Shown here piece after piece: positions 9,190 through 17,177 of a stretch of 64,000 nt of DNA. Source of the DNA: JAZGGS01 sp963764825 (GTDB lineage: Bacteria; Bacteroidota; Ignavibacteria; Ignavibacteriales; Ignavibacteriaceae); the NCBI GenBank assembly GCA_963764825.1, contig CAVXUA010000003.1, forward strand, positions 248,001 through 312,000, in the 5' to 3' direction. How positions within the stretch are numbered: the first letter of the stretch is position 1; each line of letters opens with the position of its first letter. The position numbers were made by a program, and so were the translations under genes. The notes below the pieces were generated by a model. That model saw nothing but the letters and a program-made list of their open reading frames with translations, ran no database searches and was not told the DNA's origin.

Positions 9190-9335
9190 ACCCCCCCCCC
9201 GCCTATGTTACTAATCAGGGGTTGGGGAAATAGTGGTTAAGCAAATAGAATTATATCTAAGAGCCTTGATGTTTTTTGTTGATTGATTTGTATTGTTGTA
9301 AATACTCTAATTGCTTTATTATCTTAGTGGTGTTG
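9190..9335. repeat. Dispersed intergenic repeat, copy C (most complete)
   Basis: Starts with a ten-C tract, then GCCTATGTTACTAATCAGGG and TTGGGGAAAT (5' block). After AATTATATCTAAGAGCCTTGATG it contains TTGATTGATTTGTATTGTTG and TAAATACTCTAATTG (3' block). Both blocks align with copy A and the 5' block with copies B and D. It lies in the noncoding stretch between the PAS-cyclase and the DUF4397 gene. Confidence 0.5.
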
Positions 9336-9367
9336 GATAGATGTCTTCTCAAAGTTTTAATATATAA

Positions 9368-9397
9368 AACCGGACCCAACCTTAGTTGAATCCGGTT
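9368..9397 (-). terminator. Probable intrinsic terminator after the DUF4397 gene
   Basis: On the minus strand AACCGGA pairs with TCCGGTT around a 16-nt loop, followed by TTATAT. The hairpin begins 26 bp beyond the restored stop of the DUF4397 gene (9423-9425). The stem is only 7 bp and the loop is large, so strength is uncertain. Confidence 0.45.
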
Positions 9398-9422
9398 AAT
9401 TAGGAGGGGTTTTGAATCACAA

Positions 9423-10108
9423 TTAGTTATTTACAATTATCTCAGCACCTAATTGCTGCTGACCATTTCCACTTAAAAATCCCTTTGCAAAAACCGTATA
9501 AATTTTACCAGCTTCAAGATTTATCACTGGTAAGTCTAATGCAACAGTAGTTGTTCCAGCTACTCGTACTTCAAGATCATATGAACCAGCATCAAGAGGG
9601 GTGAAAGCTGTAAATCTTTAAATGAATTATTACCAAAAACTACAGTTCCATCCATTAATGTAACATCAACTGCCGGTGCATCGGGCGATAAGTGAATGAA
9701 TCTTACATGAGCCTTACCCTGAGCAGGCGTAGTTAAATCATCTTCAATTAAAACTGCTTCAATATTGGCTACGGAATTTACTGCGAATACCGAATAATTT
9801 TTATCTTTCATAAAGTCAATATTTGCTTCAATTACTGTTGTAGATGTTCCGGTAACATTAACTTTTACATTTCTTGTTCCACTTGGTACCGTTAAGTAAC
9901 CTGTGTTGTTAGGAAAGATTAAGTTTGTTCCTGCAATGGTATTATCCACTAAAAGATCAACCCCAGGTGCATCAGGAGATGCATGAACTACTTTTACCAA
10001 AGAGTTTGATGGTAAAGGAGTTGGTGATACAGGAGTTACTTCATCATCACAACCAATAAATGATAGTGTTAACAAAGATAATGCGAGTGCTAAAATGAGC
10101 TTTTTCAT
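9423..10108 (-). CDS. DUF4397 lipoprotein, frame-broken
   Basis: The N-terminus is a lipoprotein signal (LSLLTLSFIGCDD, lipidated Cys20) followed by a proline-rich spacer. Two DUF4397-type repeats are visible: LVKVVHASPDAPGVDLLVDN and VRFIHLSPDAPAVDVTLMDG. The frame leaves the family pattern after FKDLQ (about 9615). One base over, it resumes as FTPLDAGSYDLEVRVAGTTT, then AGKIYTVFAKGF, and stops at 9423. The repaired protein is about 228 residues. DUF4397 proteins are cell-surface proteins of unknown ligand. An AAGGAAC-like site lies ahead of the ATG. A one-base deletion in the sequence or the genome explains the break. Confidence 0.75.
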
Positions 10109-10334
10109 TTTTTGTTCCTTAGTTTTAGTTTTTTATATGATTAGTTAATTATCTTATTATCGATATATATGTTATAACACGTAGGGCCCCATAAAGTTCC
10201 GCTTTCCATAGAAAAAAAATTACAATTCTATTTTCTACTGGAAAACATTTGGTTTTTAAAGTTTTTGGACTTATTTTATTATTGATGTTTATTGTGAAGC
10301 GAACACTTTCAAACTCTATGGATTACTTTCTCAG

Positions 10335-10450
10335 AACCCCCACCTATGTTATTTAGTAGAATTTATAAGGATTTATCTAAGCCTTGGTATTAGATTTGGA
10401 TTGATGTAGACTTCAATGACTGGTGGGATTGCTGAGTTTCCTTTGGTAAA
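10335..10450. repeat. Dispersed intergenic repeat, copy D (diverged)
   Basis: Contains ACCCCCACCTATGTTATTTA, TTATCTAAGCCTTGGTATTA, a degenerate GATTGATGTAGACTTCAATG and GGTGGG, parallel in order to copies A and C but more mutated. It is the only recognisable content of the long spacer 10109-10764, which otherwise holds no frame or RNA gene that I can see. The SDR-gene fragment follows downstream. Confidence 0.35.
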
Positions 10451-10764
10451 TTTCGGGTTTTTAGTATTTCTATTTAGGAGAAACAATTGATTGTTTTAAC
10501 GAAAAATTCTTGAAATGTTACAGAAGTAAATGAATTAGCTTCCCTACAACATTGTGCGAAGGATGATCCACTTATATTAATTTTAGTGAGGAAATGACGA
10601 CATTTGATATGCGTCTTATTATCATTCGTAATAATTACTAGTTAACACGATTTGCTTTTAGAGCAGTGTTCTTATTGTGTCCGAAATTGATCGAATTGCC
10701 TACGAGCAGTAAAGAAATTGCGATTACACGTATTAAAAAATGTGAGAAGAAAATCCTGATCGCA

Positions 10765-10904
10765 ATGTCTACTTTAACACAAAATGCTTTTTATGAACCA
10801 AAGGGATTATTGAATTACTTTACTGGTATCCGATTTATCCTTTACATGGATTAATATTTGGTGGGATGATTAAATCAATAAAAAGAGCCGCAGAAAAGAA
10901 CTAA
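10765..10904 (+). pseudogene. Fragment of the SDR/DUF2867 gene 3' end
   Basis: The frame from 10765 reads STLTQNAFYEPKGLL, then, after a one-base slip, LLYWYPIYPLHGLIFGGMIK and SIKRAAEKN with a stop at 10904. This matches the C-terminus of the intact SDR/DUF2867 protein at 4364-5794 almost residue for residue. Nothing upstream of 10765 matches, and a frameshift lies inside, so it is a dead partial copy. Confidence 0.8.
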
Positions 10905-11031
10905 ACAGCATCGTCGTTAAATTTTAGAAATCATTAAAAAATAATTCTACTATCTTTCATTAAATCAAATCATTTTATATTTTGATTTATATTTACATTC
11001 GTTTTAATTATAAAATTGTATAGAGGGTGCT

Positions 11032-11724
11032 ATGGCCACCGAGGGAACAAAATTCTGGTACCTGGAAAACTTTAATCTCTTTAAAGAATTAAACCAGGAA
11101 AGCATGAAAGAACTAAACCGGATAACTTCCATGCAGGATATTGCAAAAAACCAACCGATATATTTTCCGCAGGAACCATCAAGCTCACTTTTCTTTCTTA
11201 AAAAAGGCAGGGTAAAACTTACCCGAATTTCCAGAGACGGAAAAGAGATGATATTAGCCTTAGTAAACATGGGCGAGGTTTTCGGTGAGATGGCTTACCT
11301 TGGCGAAGGTGAAAGAAATGAATTTGCAACTGCCTTAGATGATGCGCTTGTTTGTGCAATTAATAAAGATGAGTTTAAAAATTTTGTTGAACAGAACCCG
11401 GGGCTTAATTTAAAGATGACAAAACTTATTGGCTTAAAATTAAAGCGCTATTCAGAAAGAATTGAAGGGCTGGTATTTAAAGATGCAGAACAAAGAGTGT
11501 CTTCGTTTCTTTTAAGACTAGCAGATGAAAATGGCAAAAAAATTGGGGATGAAATTTTTATAAAGCCCTTCCTTAAACACCAGGATATTGCAGAGCTTAC
11601 TGCTACTTCACGCCAGACAGTTAATTCCATCCTAACAGATTTAAGAGAAAAGAAAGTGATTAATTTCGATAGGAAGAAACTGATTGTTATGAACCGGGAC
11701 GAGCTTCTAAAGAAAACAGTTTAA
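11032..11724 (+). CDS. Crp/Fnr-family transcription regulator
   Basis: 230 residues. A cyclic-nucleotide-binding beta roll occupies about 15-130; its phosphate-binding cassette reads GEVFGEMAYLGEGERNEFAT, where Arg-Asn stands in place of the Arg-Ser/Thr pair of cAMP-binding Crp. The C-terminal winged helix (about 155-225) contains HQDIAELTATSRQTVNSILTDL, a typical recognition helix. No cysteine cluster for an Fnr-type iron-sulfur centre is seen. AGAGGG lies 5 bp before the ATG. The CPAC thioredoxin-like gene starts 37 bp after the stop. The effector is unknown; the PAS-cyclase nearby is a candidate signal source. Confidence 0.93.
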   Translation: MATEGTKFWYLENFNLFKELNQESMKELNRITSMQDIAKNQPIYFPQEPSSSLFFLKKGRVKLTRISRDGKEMILALVNMGEVFGEMAYLGEGERNEFATALDDALVCAINKDEFKNFVEQNPGLNLKMTKLIGLKLKRYSERIEGLVFKDAEQRVSSFLLRLADENGKKIGDEIFIKPFLKHQDIAELTATSRQTVNSILTDLREKKVINFDRKKLIVMNRDELLKKTV

Positions 11725-11761
11725 GAAAAGTTCTGTCATCCCGCAGACAGCAGCCCGGCTT

Positions 11762-12019
11762 ATGATAGCTACTTTTCTGTTTATGAATATTACTCTTTTT
11801 GTAACAAAAAACTGTCCCGCCTGCAAACGTGTAAAATCTAAGGTTGAGAGGCTGCTGTTAAACAGGAAAGATATTAGTTTGACGATTGAAGATTTGCAGG
11901 AAACCCGCCCCGAAGGAATTGTAATTGTTCCCGCACTCTTTATTGAAGATGAGTTATATTCTTACGGTGAAATTGATGAAGAAAAGTTTTTGGAGAAAGT
12001 TGAAGCTGTAAAAAATTAG
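11762..12019 (+). CDS. Small thioredoxin/glutaredoxin-like protein (CPAC)
   Basis: The conserved part begins NITLFVTKNCPACKRVKSKV with a CPAC redox motif, and the cis-Pro region is IVPALFIEDEL. Size (about 78 residues from the internal Met at 11783) fits a glutaredoxin-like fold. The Met at 11762 would add seven hydrophobic residues; no ribosome-binding site clearly decides between them, and 11783 gives the normal family start. It is likely cotranscribed with the Crp/Fnr gene. Probable role: disulfide exchange; partner unknown. Confidence 0.8.
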   Translation: MIATFLFMNITLFVTKNCPACKRVKSKVERLLLNRKDISLTIEDLQETRPEGIVIVPALFIEDELYSYGEIDEEKFLEKVEAVKN

Positions 12020-12192
12020 AAAACAAATAAACCCTGCAGCAATTGTAAGGTATTATTGATGGGAACAATTCTCCTCACTCTGTTTTTTCTATCTGTTAAA
12101 ATATTTCAATATTTAACCTTAGGAAAGTACCTTTGATTTTGTTTTTGAAATGGTCTCTTCCACAACCACCGTTCCCCTTTTAATTATGAGTT

Positions 12193-12561
12193 TTAATCGT
12201 GTTGAACACCTTCAAAATAAAATGAAGGATTCATTGCTTTTGTCCTGATGCCTTTGGTTGCAAAGGGAACTTTCTGCCTGGGAGCTAAATCGAAAATAAC
12301 AGCGGTTGTGTTTTGTCCAGCAACTTTATATTTAATAATAACATTCTTTAGTTGTTCATCGGAATTGTTAGTTGCCTCTCCCTGGACAACAACAGTATAG
12401 AGCGGTGCTCCAACCCGCGGTGCATTAATATCCATATTATCACCCTGGTGAACCTTAATATTACCGGTAACTTCTACCTTACTATTTGAATATTCAAAGA
12501 AGTAATAGTAAGCACCATAGCCAAGTGCTGCTAAAAAAATTAAAATGAGAAATGCCTTCAT
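12193..12561 (-). CDS. Membrane-anchored hypothetical protein (FxLYD-like)
   Basis: 122 residues: one N-terminal membrane helix (FLILIFLAALGYGAYYYFF), then an exported domain with the pattern LYTVVVQGEATNNSDEQLKNV and FDLAPRQKVPFATKG, like the FxLYD/DUF3426-type small beta-sandwich domains of envelope proteins. No catalytic residues are apparent. It stands between the thioredoxin-like gene and chorismate mutase. The 173-bp spacer before it on the window (12020-12192) holds nothing obvious. Confidence 0.6.
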   Translation of the reverse strand: MKAFLILIFLAALGYGAYYYFFEYSNSKVEVTGNIKVHQGDNMDINAPRVGAPLYTVVVQGEATNNSDEQLKNVIIKYKVAGQNTTAVIFDLAPRQKVPFATKGIRTKAMNPSFYFEGVQHD

Positions 12562-12724
12562 TATCCTTTCTCCATAAAATTAATAATAGGATGGTTTATC
12601 AAAAACCATTCCTATTGGTTGACAATTAAGGATATAGGATGAAAACTCACTTTTTATAGTTCTGAAAGTATAACCATTATGATTCTAAATGGATTAAAAG
12701 TTTAAGAATGCCCGCCTTCACCCA

Positions 12725-13000
12725 CTAGCTTTTCTGTTTTAAAATCTTATTCTGAAGTTTTACCGAGTCATCAATTATTTCGTGGAAAACTTTTTTAACA
12801 AAGTTGGAATCTAATCCTTCTTTTTCTCCAAGCTCAATTAATTGTGTAAGCAATTCTTTTTCACGGGCTTTATCACGTATAGAGCCTTGGGTTTCATTTT
12901 TTAAACGAATTATTTCCCTGCTCAAATCTCTTCTCTTTGCCAATAGTTTGATAATTTCAGAATCGATTTTATTTATTTTCTTGCGGTATTCTTCCATCAT
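12725..13000 (-). CDS. Chorismate mutase, AroQ type
   Basis: 91 residues, the size of a stand-alone AroQ domain, all helical. It converts chorismate to prephenate for Phe/Tyr synthesis. Active-site residues of the AroQ family are recognisable: the N-terminal IDSEIIKLLAKRRDLSREI with its Arg, the Lys in RLKN, the central RDKAREKE (Asp, Arg, Glu) and the late SVKLQ (Ser, Gln). No prephenate dehydratase or dehydrogenase domain is attached. It is divergent from the TonB receptor at 13159. Confidence 0.88.
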   Translation of the reverse strand: MMEEYRKKINKIDSEIIKLLAKRRDLSREIIRLKNETQGSIRDKAREKELLTQLIELGEKEGLDSNFVKKVFHEIIDDSVKLQNKILKQKS

Positions 13001-13092
13001 AAATAAATTAATAACTAAAAAAGTGTGTGTAGAATATGCAATAGTTTAACCGGTTAATCAATACTTAACAACAATTTGACTTTGGCACCCAT

Positions 13093-13114
13093 AATCGGAT
13101 ATTTTTATCCGATT
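13093..13114. promoter_or_regulatory. Perfect 22-bp palindrome, candidate operator
   Basis: AATCGGATA-TTTT-TATCCGATT: two 9-bp arms with a 4-bp centre, between chorismate mutase and the copper-type TonB receptor. It ends 12 bp before a TATTTTTG promoter-like element, so a bound regulator would cover the upstream promoter region. Because no gene ends just before it, a terminator role is unlikely. Confidence 0.5.
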
Positions 13115-13125
13115 GATAATTTATA

Positions 13126-13133
13126 TATTTTTG
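13126..13133 (+). promoter_or_regulatory. Bacteroidota-type -7 element (TAnnTTTG)
   Basis: TATTTTTG matches the -7 consensus TAnnTTTG used by Bacteroidota housekeeping sigma factors and would place the start of transcription near 13140, about 19 bp before the receptor ATG. A ribosome-binding-like TTGGAGAAG follows. No clear -33 box is separable from the palindrome. Confidence 0.4.
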
Positions 13134-13158
13134 ACTATTAAAAATTGGAGAAGTAATT

Positions 13159-15021
13159 ATGAGCATAAAATTATTTTATATTTTTATAGCAATTTTTTTC
13201 ATAGCAATCCAACCACTATGGGCTCAATGGAGTGACAGCGTAAAAGTGTATTGGCTAGATCCCGTTGAAGTTACCTCGCAAAAACTAAAAATAGGAGATT
13301 TCCAATCACCTGTTGAAAAAGATAATCTTTCAACACTTCTTGGTAGAAATGGTTTTTCACTGATCCGTAAGGGTGTATTTTTTGCACAGGATATTTATGT
13401 GGATGGTTTTAAGCGTGGTGATATAAACGTTGTAGTTGATGGAGAGCGCTATCACAGTGCATGCCCCAACAGGATGGATTCACCGCTAACAAGAGTAAAT
13501 CCGTTAGAACTCAATTCGGTTGAATTAATGAAAACAGCAGGCACGATACAAAGTGGGCTTGGCGGTAAAGTTGCTTTTAACCGCACCACCCCGGTTGAAC
13601 CGGTTTCTCTTAAAGTAGGATTATCAGGCTCAACCGCTGCTTCACAAAGTTTCGATGGTTCTATTATGGCTGAGGGTTATCAGCAAAGACTTTCTGTAAG
13701 ATACTCCACAGGATTGCCGTATGAAGACGGAGAAGGAAGAGATTTTAATGAGCTATACAACTATGAAGAAAATTACAGGTACACTCTTGCCGAAGGATCT
13801 TTCCTGGGTAAATCATCTTTGTGGAAATATGGTGTTACATTTTCTTATACAGAAAACGTTTCTTTTCCATACTTGCTAATGGATGAAAGAGAAAATAAGG
13901 TTTTTAATGCAAGCGTAAGTTATGATGATAACAAAGTATATTTCAATTATACTGATCACTTGATGGATAACCAACTGCGCGAAAGTAATATGCTAATGGT
14001 AACCAAAGCAAATAATCTTACAATTGGTGCTGTTGGTGACTATTACGAATTATACTTCAGGAAGTGGAATGCAGACAACATTATTTCATCACCTACGATG
14101 ACGATAGAAAATAAAATGATGCCCGAAGTAAATATGTATTCAGCTTCTGTTCATCATCTTATAGATTTTGATAAGATAACTGTTTCCGGAAGAGCAGGAA
14201 TCGTACATCACAGCGTAGGTGATGAAAGCCGGTTACCATTCTACCAAACACTTTTCCCGGATGCAGATGTAAGCAGGTGGTTTCCTACATTTGGTTTAAG
14301 TGCAAATTATTCAACCCTAATTACTGATTCCTGGGGCGCCGGAGCTTTAGTTGAAACAAGTTCAGAAGAGCCGGAAACAGAATATATGTTTATCGCAGTG
14401 AAGAAATTAATGAACAAACCAACCTGGTCCGGTAATCCAACCTTAAATCAGCCGATGCGTGCAACCATGCGCGGTTCAATTAATTATCAGGATATCCGGC
14501 TCGAGGTATTTGCTACACAGGTTTGGAATTATGTTAACCTTACCAAAGCTATGGTTGATGAAAATGCTTACCTGACCTATGAAAATATTAATGCTTATAT
14601 GATTGGTTTTAATTTTGGATTTAACTGGAAATTTGTTGATATGAATGCCGGTTATACTCTTGCACAAAACGTAACAAACGATAATCCACTTTCTGAAATT
14701 CCACCGCTTAGAATTACAACAATATTAACATCACCAGAGGTTTATAATTTAAGTTTGTATATTCGTCATTCATATAACGATGCACAGACAAGGATTGATG
14801 AAACTCTTAAAGAATCCACCACACCTGCCTGGAATAAAGCTGACCTTGGTGCCACTTATTCCGCAGGTAGTTTTCTGATTGCTCTGGAAGTAAATAATAT
14901 AACTAACGCAAACTATTACCAGCACCTTTCGTATCTGCGTAATCCCTTTGCTTCGGGTGTGCAGGTTTATGAACCGGGAACAACCGTAAGATTAAATATC
15001 AGGATTAATCAGTTTTTATAG
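13159..15021 (+). CDS. TonB-dependent receptor, OprC/NosA-like (probable copper)
   Basis: 620 residues: a signal peptide (cleavage after LWAQ), a plug domain (about 30-150) starting DPVEVTSQK, and a barrel ending in LNIRINQFL. The plug carries ACPNRMDSP with Cys102 and Met106 (CxxxM), and the barrel has HLM (His267, Met269). This CxxxM plus HxM arrangement corresponds to the copper-binding site described for Pseudomonas OprC, so copper uptake is inferred. The C-to-H distance here is 165 residues, near the roughly 180 of OprC. The gene stands alone behind a palindrome and a -7-like element, so metal-responsive repression is plausible. Confidence 0.85.
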   Translation: MSIKLFYIFIAIFFIAIQPLWAQWSDSVKVYWLDPVEVTSQKLKIGDFQSPVEKDNLSTLLGRNGFSLIRKGVFFAQDIYVDGFKRGDINVVVDGERYHSACPNRMDSPLTRVNPLELNSVELMKTAGTIQSGLGGKVAFNRTTPVEPVSLKVGLSGSTAASQSFDGSIMAEGYQQRLSVRYSTGLPYEDGEGRDFNELYNYEENYRYTLAEGSFLGKSSLWKYGVTFSYTENVSFPYLLMDERENKVFNASVSYDDNKVYFNYTDHLMDNQLRESNMLMVTKANNLTIGAVGDYYELYFRKWNADNIISSPTMTIENKMMPEVNMYSASVHHLIDFDKITVSGRAGIVHHSVGDESRLPFYQTLFPDADVSRWFPTFGLSANYSTLITDSWGAGALVETSSEEPETEYMFIAVKKLMNKPTWSGNPTLNQPMRATMRGSINYQDIRLEVFATQVWNYVNLTKAMVDENAYLTYENINAYMIGFNFGFNWKFVDMNAGYTLAQNVTNDNPLSEIPPLRITTILTSPEVYNLSLYIRHSYNDAQTRIDETLKESTTPAWNKADLGATYSAGSFLIALEVNNITNANYYQHLSYLRNPFASGVQVYEPGTTVRLNIRINQFL

Positions 15022-15035
15022 AAAAAATCTCTTTA

Positions 15036-15419
15036 TCAGGCAGGAGTATATAGTGCACAAACTGCTCCTGCCGGATCTTCAATAACACAATATCTTCCAT
15101 ATCCACTCATTTCTTTTGGCCTAACTAAAACTTTACCACCATTTTTTTCACAGAGTTTTGCACTCTCATCAACGTTTTTTACTGTAATATAAATTAACCA
15201 TTGAGAAGGTAGCTCAACATTTCCCCCACGTTTATGGCAAATACCGGTTTTTGTTTCCTCGCTTTCAGGAGATTGCATGTTAAAATCATTATAACTTCCC
15301 ATATCAACTGGCTCGGATTTCCACCCAACGACTTTATTGTAAAATGATTTTACTTCCCCAGCATTGGGTACAGTAAGATCAAACCATGTGATTGTTCCCA
15401 CTTCAGGTTTGTCATTCAT
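15036..15419 (-). CDS. VOC-family (glyoxalase/bleomycin-resistance fold) protein
   Basis: 127 residues in a single vicinal-oxygen-chelate module: opening GTITWFDLTVPNAGEVKSFY, the mid strand PSQWLIYITVKNVDESAKLC, and the end GRYCVIEDPAGAVCALYTP. Family members bind a metal and isomerise, hydrolyse or simply bind small molecules; this subgroup (glyoxalase-like, in two-module relatives CFP32-type) has no fixed function. It overlaps nothing and converges on the TonB receptor. Confidence 0.82.
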   Translation of the reverse strand: MNDKPEVGTITWFDLTVPNAGEVKSFYNKVVGWKSEPVDMGSYNDFNMQSPESEETKTGICHKRGGNVELPSQWLIYITVKNVDESAKLCEKNGGKVLVRPKEMSGYGRYCVIEDPAGAVCALYTPA

Positions 15420-15619
15420 AAATTACTCCTTATTTTTCAATTAAATTACTAATTGAGACAATTTAAATAAATTTGCTCTAATAAATTTTACTTTTCCCCC
15501 TTTTCAACTTGACATCGATGCATCAAATAACAATCTTTGCATGAATATAGGAGCAGACACTTCCAGGAGGCAAATTTTTTCTTAACTAAACTAATTCATT
15601 ATTAATTAAGGAGTGAACT

Positions 15620-16153
15620 ATGAAAAATCTATTATTTGTTTTATTGACGCTGATTGTTACATCATCAGGATTATATTCGCAGGATGATGTTGACATGAAA
15701 GCAAAATTCAATGCAATGAATAAAGAATTTGCAGAGATGATGATAGCCGGCGATCACCAGGGAATGTTAAAATGGTATGCTGACGATATAATTTCAATGC
15801 CGAGTTACCAGCCTATGATAAGAGGTATTGATGCTGTTAAAAAAGCTGGCGAAATGCAGGAAAAATCAGGCGTAACAACAACAGCTTTTACCCTTGAAAC
15901 CACCGATGTAATTGAAGCGGGCAATTATGCGGTTGAGATCGGTACTTATACTATCACTATGCAGATTCCGGGGATGGATATGCCATGGTCCGATCATGGC
16001 AAATACATGAATTTGTGGGAAGTGCAGAATGACGGTTCTTACAAAATAAAAGCCGATACCTGGAACACTGATACAAATCCATGGATGGAAATGCAGAAAG
16101 AAGGAGCCGACGAAAAACCGATGGAAAAGAAAGAGACTGGTGATAAGAAGTAG
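15620..16153 (+). CDS. Secreted DUF4440/SnoaL-like (NTF2-fold) protein
   Basis: 177 residues: signal peptide (LLFVLLTLIVTSSGLYSQ) and an NTF2-like cone fold with FNAMNKEFAEMMIAGDHQGML, WYADDIISMPSYQPMIRG and the late WEVQNDGSYKIKADTWNTD. Such domains are often small-molecule-binding or ketosteroid-isomerase-like; activity is unknown. The end is a charged tail (EKPMEKKETGDKK). AAGGAG precedes the ATG and a strong terminator follows 21 bp after the stop. The 200-bp upstream spacer includes TTGACATCGATGCATC, a possible promoter element. Confidence 0.72.
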   Translation: MKNLLFVLLTLIVTSSGLYSQDDVDMKAKFNAMNKEFAEMMIAGDHQGMLKWYADDIISMPSYQPMIRGIDAVKKAGEMQEKSGVTTTAFTLETTDVIEAGNYAVEIGTYTITMQIPGMDMPWSDHGKYMNLWEVQNDGSYKIKADTWNTDTNPWMEMQKEGADEKPMEKKETGDKK

Positions 16154-16174
16154 TTTAGAGCTGCTAACAATTCT

Positions 16175-16203
16175 AAGCGGATCAATCTGATCCGCTTTTT
16201 TTG
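16175..16203 (+). terminator. Intrinsic terminator after the NTF2-fold gene
   Basis: AAGCGGATCA (16175-16184) pairs with TGATCCGCTT (16188-16197) around the 3-nt loop ATC, followed by a run of seven or more T. This is a textbook rho-independent terminator and it separates the gene from the sucrose operon. Confidence 0.9.
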
Positions 16204-16289
16204 TATTTAGAGTAAAACATCTCCACTATATTCCTTATATTTAAATCAAATAACAGTTAGTTAGTAATAGTTAATAAAAGCGTAGAGCT

Positions 16290-17177
16290 ATGCCAGCAGT
16301 TACGGCTATAGGGGAAATATTATTCGATGTTTATCCCAATTCAAAAGCACTTGGCGGAGCCCCGATAAATTTTCTCTATCACGTTTTTAAACTTACCGGG
16401 CAAGGAACAATCGTTAGCCGCGTTGGACATGATGTTCTTGGGGAGAATGTGAGAAGGTTTTTAACAGGTAACGGAATCGCAACTAATTATATCCAGGATG
16501 ATCATAAACATCCGACCGGAATTACAAACGTAGCACTTAATGAACTAAAGGTACCGACGTTCAACATCGATACAGACAGGGCTTATGATTATATTGAGAA
16601 AACATCCGAATTAAAAACGCTAGTCGATAATAAAACAGATTGCCTTTATTTTGGTTCGCTTGCACAAAGAAGCGATGTTTCCCGAAGCACTATTCAATCA
16701 TTATTTGGGAAAAACATTAAGTACTTTTGCGATTTGAATATTCGCCAAAAATTTTATTCGGAAGACATAATAATTCGCTCGCTTAATTCGGCGGATGTTT
16801 TAAAAGTAAATGTGGATGAATTAGAGCTTCTTAACAAGTTATTGATTAAAAATGAATTTGATATTATGCAAGCATCATTTGAACTGATGAGCAGATATAA
16901 CATAGATATGATGGCGATAACCAAAGGAGCTGGTGGTTCAATATTAATTAGGGATCAAAAAACAGATTACTGCAAAACAGAAACTACAGCGGTTGTTGAT
17001 ACTTTAGGCGCAGGCGATGCGTTCGCCTCAATCCTTTGTATCGGCTACCTGAAGGCCTGGGAGCTTAGTGTGATAAATAAAACAGCAAACGAATTTGCAG
17101 GCGAAATCTGCAAAATAAAAGGAGCATTACCCGAAGACGATTCTCTGTATGAAGAAATTAAAAAAAATCAGCAATGA
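16290..17177 (+). CDS. PfkB-family sugar kinase, probable fructokinase
   Basis: 295 residues of the ribokinase fold. Visible motifs are GEILFDVYPNSKALGGAPINF near the N-terminus (sugar site), YFCDLNIRQKFY, and the ATP/anion-hole motif DTLGAGDAFAS around residue 240 with the catalytic Asp. It would phosphorylate fructose released by sucrose cleavage. Its stop overlaps the next start (ATGA), and the next two genes are sucrose enzymes, which supports fructose as substrate. Confidence 0.88.
   Translation: MPAVTAIGEILFDVYPNSKALGGAPINFLYHVFKLTGQGTIVSRVGHDVLGENVRRFLTGNGIATNYIQDDHKHPTGITNVALNELKVPTFNIDTDRAYDYIEKTSELKTLVDNKTDCLYFGSLAQRSDVSRSTIQSLFGKNIKYFCDLNIRQKFYSEDIIIRSLNSADVLKVNVDELELLNKLLIKNEFDIMQASFELMSRYNIDMMAITKGAGGSILIRDQKTDYCKTETTAVVDTLGAGDAFASILCIGYLKAWELSVINKTANEFAGEICKIKGALPEDDSLYEEIKKNQQ

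Noticed and set aside
9190..9200. Ten-C tract as a phase-variation switch
   Set aside because: It lies in a noncoding repeat far from any start codon, and other copies of the repeat have shorter C runs without nearby genes to switch.
11004..11270. Minus-strand frame overlapping the Crp/Fnr start
   Set aside because: Antisense to a clear cNMP-binding domain; no independent evidence.
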